Shown here piece by piece: positions 1 to 6,211 of a stretch of 7,342 bases of DNA. The stretch is from Gemmatimonadota bacterium. GTDB lineage: Bacteria > Latescibacterota > UBA2968 > UBA8231. The notes below the pieces were generated by a model that did no database searches, was not told where the DNA came from, and worked only from the letters and a program-made list of their open reading frames with translations. Within the stretch, counting starts at the first letter, position 1. Every line of letters begins with the position of its first letter. The stretch covers positions 1-7,342 of the forward strand of contig VXZF01000427.1 of the NCBI GenBank assembly GCA_009845645.1. The letters are read 5' to 3'. A program made the position numbers and the translations under genes.

Positions 1-1
1 C

Positions 2-1114
2 ATCGTCGGTGGGCTGTCGGAGACTGTTGAGTGGAATAAGGTCACTTTGACCTGGAATGAATTGACAGGCGAAGATTTTAAGAATTATCTCGTCTACCGC
101 AATCCGCCCACCCTTTCCAACAATCCCAACGTGGACAGCGACGGCTATGTCTTGTTTGGGGTCACAGACTCAGAGTCATATTCTGATGGTTCTGTGATTA
201 CTGGTAACACCTACCAGTACCGTATATACGTCAATTACCATACTGCTGAGCCAAATTATTCCCTGTGTGATGCTCATATTCTAGATGGTAGGGTTGATGA
301 CTGGTTTGAATGCTTAGAGGAACAGGATAATAATACTCCTACCCATGATCCAAGTCGGTATGCGCAGACGAGTGAGATAACAATTCCAGAACCAACACCA
401 ACTCCTCCACAAAATCTTCGCATTGTGCGAGCTGACCCAGGCTATATTGAGATCGCTTGGGATAGACCAGAGGGGGCTAGGGGTGATAGAAACGTGATAA
501 AGAAGTACTGGCGGAATCCCGAACATGGTCCTTGCAGCTCGGGACCGGTAGCAGCTCACTGTCCCGAGAAAACGATTAACCCTATCGGCAGGATTTGGCA
601 AGACCGTCGAGTGCTCGGAGGGACTACTGTGTACACGGTATCCAATGCGGTGAAATGGACGGATCAAAAGGCCACGATTGAAGTGGCGACCAACGAGGCT
701 CCTTCTCCGACGATCAATCGGCCTTCTGGTGTGGAAGTATCAGCAAAAACTACTCATGACGTAGATCGGGGCACTGACGGGAGTCAGCCGGGTGCAATTG
801 TGTCTGTTAGATGGAGTACTGGCAAGGTTCCGGCTTATATCGTCCAATATCGAGAATCTGGAGGCCAATGGACAGAAGGCAAGATAAAGCAATCAACCGG
901 ATGGCCGGATAAGTATGGACTAGATGGCAATGATCCCTACGAATTTCCTCAGACTTCGGATTCAGAATCTTACCCATGTGGATTTAACACCACCTACCAG
1001 GTACGGGTTGGCACCTGCGAAGAAGTGGATTGCAGTGGAAATATACTTTGGGCTGGAGAGAGAAGCGTTAGCGCAGGCAGCAATCGATACCCGCATTTAG
1101 ACGATTGTCAATAA
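2..1114 (+). CDS. Fibronectin type III repeat protein, 3' part (5' end outside window)
   Basis: The frame is open from base 2 and ends with TAA at 1112-1114, so the gene enters from the left. The TTG at 47 is only the first possible start inside the window and is probably internal. Numbering from that TTG, three fibronectin-III-like beta-sandwich units can be seen. The first ends near residue 65 (FKNYLVYR, then TYQYRIYV). The second spans about 121-215 after a Pro/Thr linker (PTPTPPQNLRIV, IEIAWDRP, TTVYTVSNAV). The third spans about 225-343 (PSGVEVSA, VSVRWSTG, AYIVQYRE, TTYQVRVG). There are eight cysteines (74, 89, 163, 172, 311, 324, 329, 354), an even number with several close pairs, which fits disulfide bonds in an exported protein. 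No C-terminal membrane anchor or sorting signal is visible. FN3 units commonly serve as spacers or adhesion modules in surface proteins and extracellular enzymes; any catalytic part would lie upstream. The exact function is unknown. Confidence 0.85.
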   Translation: MVGGLSETVEWNKVTLTWNELTGEDFKNYLVYRNPPTLSNNPNVDSDGYVLFGVTDSESYSDGSVITGNTYQYRIYVNYHTAEPNYSLCDAHILDGRVDDWFECLEEQDNNTPTHDPSRYAQTSEITIPEPTPTPPQNLRIVRADPGYIEIAWDRPEGARGDRNVIKKYWRNPEHGPCSSGPVAAHCPEKTINPIGRIWQDRRVLGGTTVYTVSNAVKWTDQKATIEVATNEAPSPTINRPSGVEVSAKTTHDVDRGTDGSQPGAIVSVRWSTGKVPAYIVQYRESGGQWTEGKIKQSTGWPDKYGLDGNDPYEFPQTSDSESYPCGFNTTYQVRVGTCEEVDCSGNILWAGERSVSAGSNRYPHLDDCQ

Positions 1115-1153
1115 TTGATGCGCAAGATCACCCGCGCCAAATCGAGTAGCGTA

Positions 1154-2413
1154 TCAATCGCCGAGATAGCCTTGGTCTGCCCAGACTTTGCTCGCCAGCT
1201 TTTTCGCTGCGGTGTCCGGTTCGATCTCACCCAAAATACTGCTAGGCGGCTGCCCTCTCTTTTTGCGCTCGGGGTCGGGCGACCAGTCGTCTTTGGCGTA
1301 TTTTTTGCGCACTGACTCGCGGCGGAAATCGGGTATTTCCATTGGTGCTGCGTCGTTTAGCGCCGAGCGCCACGCTTGGATGCCAGCAATGCTCATGTCG
1401 ATGCCGCGGTACACGTCGAGATAGGGCGGCTCGCCGGTGCGGATAGCCTCGGCAAAGTGGTAGCTGGTAAAAAAATCGCCGCCGCCGTGGCCGGCACGCG
1501 TTGCTAGGCCATGGTGCACGGGGAAGTTGGGGCTGTACACGGTTTCGACTGGATCGCTCTTGCGCTTTTCCCACGGCTCGTACCACACGCGCAGCCGCTG
1601 TTTGTCGCCGTGGCGGCAGTTTTCCATCACGCCCTTGTTGCCGTGGATGCGGACGTAGTTGCCGTGGCCGCGCAGCGCGCCGTGTAGCGACTTCATCACT
1701 GCGTCGTTATCCATCCGACAGATAACTACTGCGGCGGTGTCACTGCGGTTCATGTGCAGCGTTTGGGTGGGGTCCGCGAAGTCAAAGGGGATGACAAAGC
1801 CGTTTACTTTTACGGGCCGGGTGTCGGTGATGTACATGACTGGGGCGATGGAATGGGTGCAGTAGTACGTGGAGGGGATCCAGTTGCGCCAGTGGTCGCG
1901 CCCGCAGCTACGCGCCAGTTTTACTTCGGGCGGATCGGGGTGGACGTACTCGCCCTCGCCGTATTTGAACTCGCCGACGCGGCCCTGTTGGTAGAGCCGC
2001 TTCATCTCTTGGTTAAAGACCATGTAGGGGTAGTTCTCGGCGAACATGTAGATTTTGCCGCTTTTCTCGACCGCCCGCGCCAGCACCACTCCTTCGCCCA
2101 AGGTGTGGCAGGCTGCGGTTTCGCTCATTACGTGTTTGCCGGCGTTGAGTGCTTTGATGGCAAACGGCGCGTGCTGGTGGAAGTAGTTGGCCAGCACGAC
2201 CGCGTCCATGTCGCAGCCGAGGAATTCGTCGTAATCAACGAATGTCAGCACGTTGAGCGCCTTGCCTTCTGCCATGAGGCGCTCTTCCCAAATGTCGCAA
2301 ATGGCGACCAGTTCCATGCCGGTTGCCGCAGCCGCCTGCATGAAGGAGCGGCCGCGGCCGACGCCGACTACGCCGACGCGGATGGGAGGTTGTTTGCCGC
2401 GTTTTTTGGCCAT
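1154..2413 (-). CDS. Gfo/Idh/MocA family oxidoreductase
   Basis: A 419-residue protein, slightly longer than the usual 330-400 of the family. Residues 11-40 form a Rossmann NAD(P) fold: IRVGVVGVGRGRSF with the glycine-rich loop at 17-21, followed by VAICD ending in the acidic D40 that usually binds the NAD ribose. AFAIKALNAG-like sequence with GKHVMSE at 92-98 matches the strand before the family's EKP motif, but here the motif is E98-T99-A100, so the lysine generally used in catalysis is missing. A125-E-N-Y-P-Y and the YYCTHSIAP stretch (H187) look like the substrate domain of the planctomycete-type subgroup. Family members oxidise or reduce sugars, inositols and related polyols in the cytoplasm; the substrate cannot be read from the sequence. 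The ATG at 2413 is preceded on the minus strand by AGGGA. The gene is divergent from the sulfatase, which suggests linked use in breakdown of a sulfated or complex sugar (inference). Confidence 0.93.
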   Translation of the reverse strand: MAKKRGKQPPIRVGVVGVGRGRSFMQAAAATGMELVAICDIWEERLMAEGKALNVLTFVDYDEFLGCDMDAVVLANYFHQHAPFAIKALNAGKHVMSETAACHTLGEGVVLARAVEKSGKIYMFAENYPYMVFNQEMKRLYQQGRVGEFKYGEGEYVHPDPPEVKLARSCGRDHWRNWIPSTYYCTHSIAPVMYITDTRPVKVNGFVIPFDFADPTQTLHMNRSDTAAVVICRMDNDAVMKSLHGALRGHGNYVRIHGNKGVMENCRHGDKQRLRVWYEPWEKRKSDPVETVYSPNFPVHHGLATRAGHGGGDFFTSYHFAEAIRTGEPPYLDVYRGIDMSIAGIQAWRSALNDAAPMEIPDFRRESVRKKYAKDDWSPDPERKKRGQPPSSILGEIEPDTAAKKLASKVWADQGYLGD

Positions 2414-2475
2414 GGTTCGATCCCTGTGTATGTATTGGTGTATGGGAAGATTCGCTAGCCGTGCGGAGGGGCCTT

Positions 2476-2505
2476 ATTATACCGATACGCACCGATAGAC
2501 GCCAG
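2476..2505 (-). promoter_or_regulatory. Candidate promoter of the Gfo/Idh/MocA gene
   Basis: Read on the minus strand, 2481-2476 is a perfect TATAAT -10 box, about 60 bases upstream of the ATG. With an 18-base spacer the -35 position reads CTGGCG, a weak match to TTGACA. The -10 is good and the -35 poor, so an activator or an alternative spacing is possible. This is a pattern match only. Confidence 0.4.
2481..2500. repeat. 10-bp tandem direct repeat in the divergent promoter region
   Basis: ACCGATACGC is followed directly by ACCGATAGAC, 8 of 10 bases identical, with a period of one helical turn. It lies in the -10/-35 spacer of the candidate minus-strand promoter and upstream of the sulfatase. 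This position fits a regulator-binding site, but two copies this short can occur by chance. Confidence 0.35.
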
Positions 2506-2522
2506 AGACTCGGAGTATGATA

Positions 2523-3953
2523 ATGAGCTCACGCCCGAATATAGTGCTGATTATGTGCGATCAGATGCGATGGGATGCGGCCGGATTCGCGGGGAGCCCT
2601 ACGGTTCAGACGCCGCACCTTGATCGGTTGGCGGCGAATGGCGTTTGCTTTGAGAACGCGTACTGCGCTTCTCCCGTGTGTTCGCCGGCACGCGCGAGTT
2701 GGTTGACGGGCCTTTATCCGCATGCCCACCTGCAACTGCGGAATTACGGCCCCGGCAGGAAGGGCGAGTTCGGTTCCTACCTGCCTGACAACTGCATTAC
2801 AATCGGCGATGTGCTGAAAGCGGCAGGGTATCGCTGTGGCATCGTTGGACCGTGGCATTTGGGGGATGATCACCTTCCGCAACACGGGTTCACGGATTTC
2901 TGGTGCACCTATCGTTATTTGGGCGAATATCCAGATCCACTGTTTGATTATTTTGCACGAGAAGGGGTTCCCAACCTCTATCTTTCAGACGCGCCTGGGA
3001 TGACTCTGTACGAAAATACCTTGGAGTTTGGTACCATTGAGGATCCTCGGCAGCAGCGGACGACTTGGACGGTTGATCGCAGCCTGGAATTTATTCGGCA
3101 GACAGATGATGCCCCGTTCTTTCTGTTTGCTAGTGTCAAGGATCCACATCCCAGAATCTTGGTTCCACCTGAGCTGCTGGCGAGTTATCCAGAGGAACAG
3201 ATTCCGCTTCCTGCCTCACTGCGAGATCCACTGGAAGGCAAGCCCGACTTTCAGACGCGAGGGAAGTTCCGCATTCGTCCTGCGGTAACTGACGCGGAAT
3301 TTCGCCGAATGGTGGCGTACTATTACGCCCTCATCACACACATTGACACGCAAGTCGGGCGCATCCTCAAAACCCTCGAGGAACGAGATCTGCTCAACAA
3401 TACCATTGTCGCCTTCATAAGTGATCACGGGGAATTGCTGGGCGATCACGGCTATGTGGAGAAATGCTTGATGTACGAAGCTGCGACACGGGTGCCCTGT
3501 CTGATCTCATGGCCCGAACAGTTGCCGTCCGGATTACGGGTAGCAGCACCATTGGCCGGCGTCGATATGATGCCGACGTTGCTCAATCTCGCAAACGAAA
3601 GTTCGCCAGCACCCATTGATGGACGTTCCGTAGCGGAGGCGATCCTAAACGGACGAGAGCCTGATCACCGGCCCATCTTCGCCGAGATTGCCAGCCTCGA
3701 CGCGATTTATCACAACGCTCAGGAGCCGGAACAGTTCGCTGCCCACGTGATGGTCCGCGATGGGAACTGGAAATATATCTGGAACCGGTTCGATATCGAC
3801 GAACTGTACGACTTGGATGCTGATCCGGGTGAAATGAAAAACGTGGCTGGCCGTCCCGATTGTCAGGATCGAATTGCGTCAATGCGCGGGCAAATCGCCG
3901 AGATGATTTGCCATACGGGGCCCGGTCCGTACGAATGGTGTTTGGAAGAGTAA
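2523..3953 (+). CDS. Sulfatase (formylglycine-dependent, alkaline-phosphatase fold)
   Basis: Hydrolyses sulfate esters, probably on a sugar or glycan. The 476-residue length is normal for a single-domain sulfatase. Numbered from the ATG at 2523: NIVLIMCDQ with metal ligand D13; C53-S-P-A-R57 followed by T62-G63, the CxPxR signature in which the cysteine becomes formylglycine; W111-H112-L-G-D-D; DPHPRILVPP with H209; SDHGELLGDHGYVEK with D301, H302 and K314 (metal and sulfate contacts); and a C-terminal NWKYI...ELYDLDADPGE block typical of the family. The usual GKWHLG motif reads G-P110-W-H, so one lysine that normally contacts sulfate is replaced by proline. ATG 2523 is preferred over ATG 2517 because GGAG at 2512-2515 lies 7 bases from the former and only 1 from the latter. 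No signal peptide is seen, so a cytoplasmic enzyme is suggested. Maturation would need a formylglycine-generating enzyme or anSME encoded elsewhere. Confidence 0.95.
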   Translation: MSSRPNIVLIMCDQMRWDAAGFAGSPTVQTPHLDRLAANGVCFENAYCASPVCSPARASWLTGLYPHAHLQLRNYGPGRKGEFGSYLPDNCITIGDVLKAAGYRCGIVGPWHLGDDHLPQHGFTDFWCTYRYLGEYPDPLFDYFAREGVPNLYLSDAPGMTLYENTLEFGTIEDPRQQRTTWTVDRSLEFIRQTDDAPFFLFASVKDPHPRILVPPELLASYPEEQIPLPASLRDPLEGKPDFQTRGKFRIRPAVTDAEFRRMVAYYYALITHIDTQVGRILKTLEERDLLNNTIVAFISDHGELLGDHGYVEKCLMYEAATRVPCLISWPEQLPSGLRVAAPLAGVDMMPTLLNLANESSPAPIDGRSVAEAILNGREPDHRPIFAEIASLDAIYHNAQEPEQFAAHVMVRDGNWKYIWNRFDIDELYDLDADPGEMKNVAGRPDCQDRIASMRGQIAEMICHTGPGPYEWCLEE

Positions 3954-3971
3954 CGCGTACGATCTGACATG

Positions 3972-3989
3972 AGGCGTTATATGACGCTT
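3972..3989. terminator. Weak hairpin between convergent genes
   Basis: AGGCGT (3972-3977) can pair with ACGCTT (3984-3989) around a six-base loop, giving six pairs of which one is a G-T wobble. It sits just after the sulfatase stop and overlaps the stop codon of the opposing gene. There is no T tract on either strand, so intrinsic termination is doubtful; it is the only hairpin seen in this 34-base gap. Confidence 0.2.
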
Positions 3990-5331
3990 AGAACGTCCCA
4001 GGTTTGGGCGTTGCCGGGGGCCAGTAGCCGTCGGGATCTTCGTCCCATGCCGTGCCGCACATCCGCGAGATAACCGCCCATTCGGCTGCGGTCAGGTGGG
4101 CGTGGTTGTGGAAGAGGAAGCGCTGTAGCCCGGCCGCTTCCGAGGCTTGGAGGATGCGGTAGAGATCGCCGGAAGTCATGGGGTCGCCGCCGTGGGGCAT
4201 GCGCCCGGTATCGACCCAGGGCAGGATCTTTTGCGGGTCGCCGACCGCGGCGATGGCGCGGCGCGTCTCTTCTTGCACCACCTCGTCGAAAAACGCCTGC
4301 GGAAACCCGAGTTCCATGTCGGCTAGACACTCCACCTCGGGCAGGCGGATGCCGAGCCAAGCGCGGAGCACCGTCCAGCACCGCGCCTCGCTCAGCACCG
4401 GATTCCACTCCTGAATCTGCTGTACCCAGCGGGCAACTGTGCCGTACATCCCATCGAAGCCGCGATGCCAGAAGTAGTGCTTGACCAAGAGCAAATCCAC
4501 GATCTGGCCCCAAGCGTGGAAGTCGAGCGCGGTCATACCGGAAAACACAGCCGAGCGTGGGCCGTTGCCCAAGAGCAGTTGGCGCGGCAGCTCGTCTATG
4601 GCTTGGCGGAAGGCGCGGCCTTGGCGGATGCCGTCTTCGCGGCGCCAGCGCAGCCAGTAGAGTGCGTCCTCGTTGATGTCGAAGAGGTTCATCTCCGAGA
4701 GCACGCCGTAATCGCCATAGTAGTCCACTTCGGCAGGGGTGAAGCTCTGGAAGCGCTGGTGCAAGTGCTGGCGACCCCGGTCCAAGCGTTCTGTGTCGTA
4801 GCCTCTAGCCGTGGCCTCTCGGCGCTGGCCGTCGTTGAGCGGGCGGAAAACAGCGTTGCCGTGGTGATACGTCAGTTCGTAGGGCGACTCAGTCCAGCCA
4901 TCGACAATGCCGCCGTCGGCTTCTGGGAAAGCCGCGAAGATGTCCTCCCAAGATGCGGCGTGTAGCTGGGTGCCGTAGGGGTCCTCCTCCAGCGGCAGGC
5001 TCTCGGCGGCAATGGTGCCGGAGGCGGGCGCGAAGATCATCACGGTCCAGCCGCGCTTTTTGGCGTCGGCCAGCATGGTGTGCAGGAGCTTTTCTTTGTC
5101 GAGTTGCAGGGGCATGTCGCGCAACTCGGCTTTGAGGCCGCGCTTTTGGTAGGGCGTGGGATCGCCCTTGAATGCGGGGATGGTAGACTGGCCCTGCTCG
5201 TCGGCAAAGACCAGACGGCCAAAGACAAGGCCGCGGATGCCGCCTTGTTCCCAGGCGTCAAAGATGCGCTCGTAGTCGGACATGACCGCCTCTAAGGGCT
5301 GGCCGATGCGGATCCAGGGGGTTAGAGCCAT
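3988..5331 (-). CDS. Conserved-looking hypothetical protein, possibly TIM-barrel glycosidase-like
   Basis: A 447-residue protein that I cannot assign to a named family. The frame is open back to an ATG at 5427, but the ATG at 5331 (MALTPWIRIGQP) is chosen because AGGAGA lies 8 bases upstream on the minus strand and the added 32 residues look like translated promoter. There is no signal peptide or membrane helix, so it is probably cytoplasmic. Alternating strand/helix segments fit a barrel: GIRGLVFGRLVF (31-42), RGWTVMIFAPASG (93-105), GGIVDGWTESPYELTYHHGN (140-159), a long aromatic helix AWGQIVDLLLVKHYFWHRGF (273-292), and KILPWVDTG (368-376). Near the C-terminus a helix (DLYRILQASEAAGLQ, 389-403) is followed by RFLFHNHAHLTAAEW (404-418) with repeated His/Asn. 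Acidic residues D144 and E148 next to Trp/Tyr/His are the sort seen in glycosidase active sites, but no catalytic pair can be identified. It is convergent with the sulfatase and divergent from the HTH gene. Confidence 0.88.
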   Translation of the reverse strand: MALTPWIRIGQPLEAVMSDYERIFDAWEQGGIRGLVFGRLVFADEQGQSTIPAFKGDPTPYQKRGLKAELRDMPLQLDKEKLLHTMLADAKKRGWTVMIFAPASGTIAAESLPLEEDPYGTQLHAASWEDIFAAFPEADGGIVDGWTESPYELTYHHGNAVFRPLNDGQRREATARGYDTERLDRGRQHLHQRFQSFTPAEVDYYGDYGVLSEMNLFDINEDALYWLRWRREDGIRQGRAFRQAIDELPRQLLLGNGPRSAVFSGMTALDFHAWGQIVDLLLVKHYFWHRGFDGMYGTVARWVQQIQEWNPVLSEARCWTVLRAWLGIRLPEVECLADMELGFPQAFFDEVVQEETRRAIAAVGDPQKILPWVDTGRMPHGGDPMTSGDLYRILQASEAAGLQRFLFHNHAHLTAAEWAVISRMCGTAWDEDPDGYWPPATPKPGTF

Positions 5332-5359
5332 GGCGTGTTCTCCTGTTGATGGATAGGGC

Positions 5360-5388
5360 AATATATCGCGTCGGTTGGGCGGCGTCCA
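5360..5388 (-). promoter_or_regulatory. Candidate promoter of the 447-residue protein gene
   Basis: On the minus strand TGGACG (5388-5383, 4 of 6 to the -35 consensus) is followed after 17 bases by TATATT (5365-5360, 5 of 6 to the -10 consensus). The -10 ends about 28 bases before the ATG at 5331, leaving room for the AGGAGA ribosome-binding site. The spacing supports both the promoter and the downstream start codon. Confidence 0.45.
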
Positions 5389-5398
5389 TTTGCCGCCC
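5377..5398. repeat. Perfect 7-bp GC-rich inverted repeat
   Basis: GGGCGGC (5377-5383) and GCCGCCC (5392-5398) are exact reverse complements separated by eight bases. The repeat covers the -35 box of the candidate minus-strand promoter. No T run follows on either strand, so a protein-binding site is more likely than a terminator. Confidence 0.4.
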
Positions 5399-5443
5399 TG
5401 CACGCCGTACGTCCTCTGACCCGACATTGCCTGTTACGAATTC

Positions 5444-5472
5444 TTGCGATATGGTAACAACAGCGTTACTAT
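5444..5472 (+). promoter_or_regulatory. Candidate promoter of the HTH regulator gene
   Basis: TTGCGA (5444-5449) and TACTAT (5467-5472) each match 4 of 6 consensus bases and are separated by an ideal 17 bases. The -10 lies about 27 bases ahead of the ATG at 5500, and the strong inverted repeat described separately overlaps both boxes. Confidence 0.45.
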
Positions 5473-5475
5473 ATC
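5448..5475. promoter_or_regulatory. 28-bp operator-like inverted repeat upstream of the HTH gene
   Basis: Left arm GATATGGTAAC (5448-5458) and right arm GTTACTATATC (5465-5475) are reverse complements at 10 of 11 positions, with a six-base AACAGC spacer. The repeat starts at the end of the -35 box and covers the -10 box, so a protein bound here would block RNA polymerase. HigA-type antitoxins and relatives usually repress their own promoter through such palindromes, so the protein encoded at 5500 is the obvious candidate ligand (inference). Confidence 0.6.
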
Positions 5476-5499
5476 TACATGCAGCAGGAGGTATGAAAT

Positions 5500-5817
5500 A
5501 TGCCGCTCACCCGTGACTTCAAGGAGACTGTGCTGGCCCGCGCTGAGCGCGACCCGGCATTTCGAGAGGGATTGCTGAAGGAAGGCGTCGAATGCCTGCT
5601 TGCCGGGGACGTCGATGCTGGCAAAATCGTACTGCGTGACTACATCAACGCCACCATCGGGTTCGAGGAACTTGGTTACCTCACAAACAAGCCGCCCAAG
5701 AGCCTGATGCGCATGTTCGGACCGTCCGGCAATCCCCACGCCCGCAACCTATTCGAGGTCATCAGCCGCATTCAGCAGCACGAGGGCGTCCAGCTCGAGG
5801 TGAACGCCGTTCGATAA
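5500..5817 (+). CDS. Small helix-turn-helix regulator, antitoxin-like (COG3636/HigA-related)
   Basis: A complete 105-residue protein. Residues 1-50 are helical (LTRDFKETVLARAERDPAFR, then AGKIVLRDYINATIG). Residues 54-79 form the helix-turn-helix: GFEELGYLTN, turn, recognition helix KPPKSLMRMFG, then the GNP motif (77-79) typical of addiction-module antidote proteins and their stand-alone relatives. A last helix (ARNLFEVISRIQ) and short strand (VQLEV) complete the fold. It should bind DNA as a dimer. The start is firm: AGGAGG at 5486-5491 lies 8 bases before ATG. Two stops in tandem (TAA TAG) end it. No toxin gene precedes it; the only toxin-like sequence is the remnant that follows, which sits directly before a different antitoxin, so this gene is probably an orphan regulator. 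It may be self-repressed through the inverted repeat at 5448-5475. Confidence 0.9.
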   Translation: MPLTRDFKETVLARAERDPAFREGLLKEGVECLLAGDVDAGKIVLRDYINATIGFEELGYLTNKPPKSLMRMFGPSGNPHARNLFEVISRIQQHEGVQLEVNAVR

Positions 5818-5834
5818 TAGGTAGGTCTCCGACT

Positions 5835-6023
5835 GAACTACTGGGGCCGGTAGGACGAGGCGTCATCGAGCTTTGGTTGGATTTTGGTCCGGGACACCGA
5901 GTGTATTTTGCGGAGTTGGCAGATCGGCTTATTCTGCTTACGGCAGGCAATAAAGCCACCCAGCAGCGCGATCTAAGGAGAGCCCAGGCGTATCGGGCTG
6001 AGTACAAGGAGTCGGAGCCGTGA
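5835..6023 (+). pseudogene. N-terminally truncated RelE/HigB-like toxin (HI1419 type)
   Basis: The frame ending at TGA 6021-6023 encodes the C-terminal part of a RelE/ParE-superfamily toxin: ELLGPVGRGVIELWLDFG, PGHRVYFAELADRLILLTAG, then NKATQQRDLRRAQAYRAEYK. Family members carry the matching pattern VGEGVxELRIxYGPGYRVYF ... LLxGGDKSTQxxDIxxA. Such toxins are about 95-110 residues; only about 62 remain. The frame stays open to the left through the HTH gene but that part is not toxin-like, and no ATG or GTG start is found. A TTG at 5877 would give 48 residues only. The homology begins just after the tandem stops of the HTH gene, so a deletion probably removed the first ~40 codons. An intact toxin would act as a ribosome-dependent mRNA interferase; this remnant is presumably inactive. 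It overlaps the next start by four bases (GTGA), the normal toxin-antitoxin arrangement. Confidence 0.75.
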
Positions 6024-6211
6024 GAAAATTGAGAGCCTTTGAAGAATTCCATTCGCAGGAACTCAACGATCCTGTCAAGGCTAAGGCGTACATTGATGTG
6101 GCCTTAGAGGAGTATCAGAGAGATAACGACGACGAAGCGCTCTTGCTGGCCTTACGGGATGTGGTGGAAGCGCAAGGGGGCTGGGCCAACTGGCCGAGAA
6201 AACCGGTTTGA
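6020..6211 (+). CDS. Truncated addiction-module antidote protein (HI1420 type), frameshifted
   Basis: A 63-residue product from GTG 6020, which overlaps the toxin stop (GTGA) and has AAGGAG at 6006-6011, 8 bases upstream. Residues 1-54 match the N-terminal half of HI1420-like antitoxins: FEEFHSQELNDPVKAKAYID, then LLLALRDVVEAQGG. After G54 the frame changes: the residues WANWPRKPV are foreign, while the frame one base over reads LGQLAEKTGLNRS, exactly what the family shows next (the first half of the HTH). Adding one G to the five-G run at 6176-6180 restores the reading. The product therefore lacks the whole DNA-binding domain. Intact homologues neutralise the toxin encoded just upstream and repress the operon; this one can do at most the first, and its toxin is broken too. 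A sequencing or assembly error in the G run is an alternative explanation for the frameshift. Confidence 0.7.
   Translation: MRKLRAFEEFHSQELNDPVKAKAYIDVALEEYQRDNDDEALLLALRDVVEAQGGWANWPRKPV

Noticed and set aside
1108..1118. Short palindrome TCAATAATTGA at the end of the FN3 gene as a terminator
   Set aside because: Arms of five A/T-rich bases with a one-base centre cannot form a stable hairpin and no T run follows.
1115..1315. 66-codon plus-strand frame after the FN3 gene
   Set aside because: Almost entirely antisense to the C-terminus of the oxidoreductase gene; no motifs.
1754..2458. 234-codon plus-strand frame across the oxidoreductase gene
   Set aside because: It lies antisense to a clear Rossmann-fold gene, its protein is low-complexity Val/Ala/Asp/His without motifs, and it has no ribosome-binding site; it is a shadow of GC-rich codon usage.
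4465..4965. 166-codon plus-strand frame
   Set aside because: Antisense to the 447-residue gene, composition typical of a shadow frame, no start signal.
5332..5427. N-terminal extension of the 447-residue protein to ATG 5427
   Set aside because: The extra 32 codons cross a good candidate promoter and the 7-bp palindrome, while ATG 5331 has AGGAGA at ideal spacing.
5500..6023. The HTH protein and toxin remnant as one cognate antitoxin-toxin pair in reversed order
   Set aside because: The toxin remnant overlaps the 6020 antitoxin by the usual four bases and has its own antitoxin there; the HTH gene has a separate promoter and operator and ends in tandem stops.
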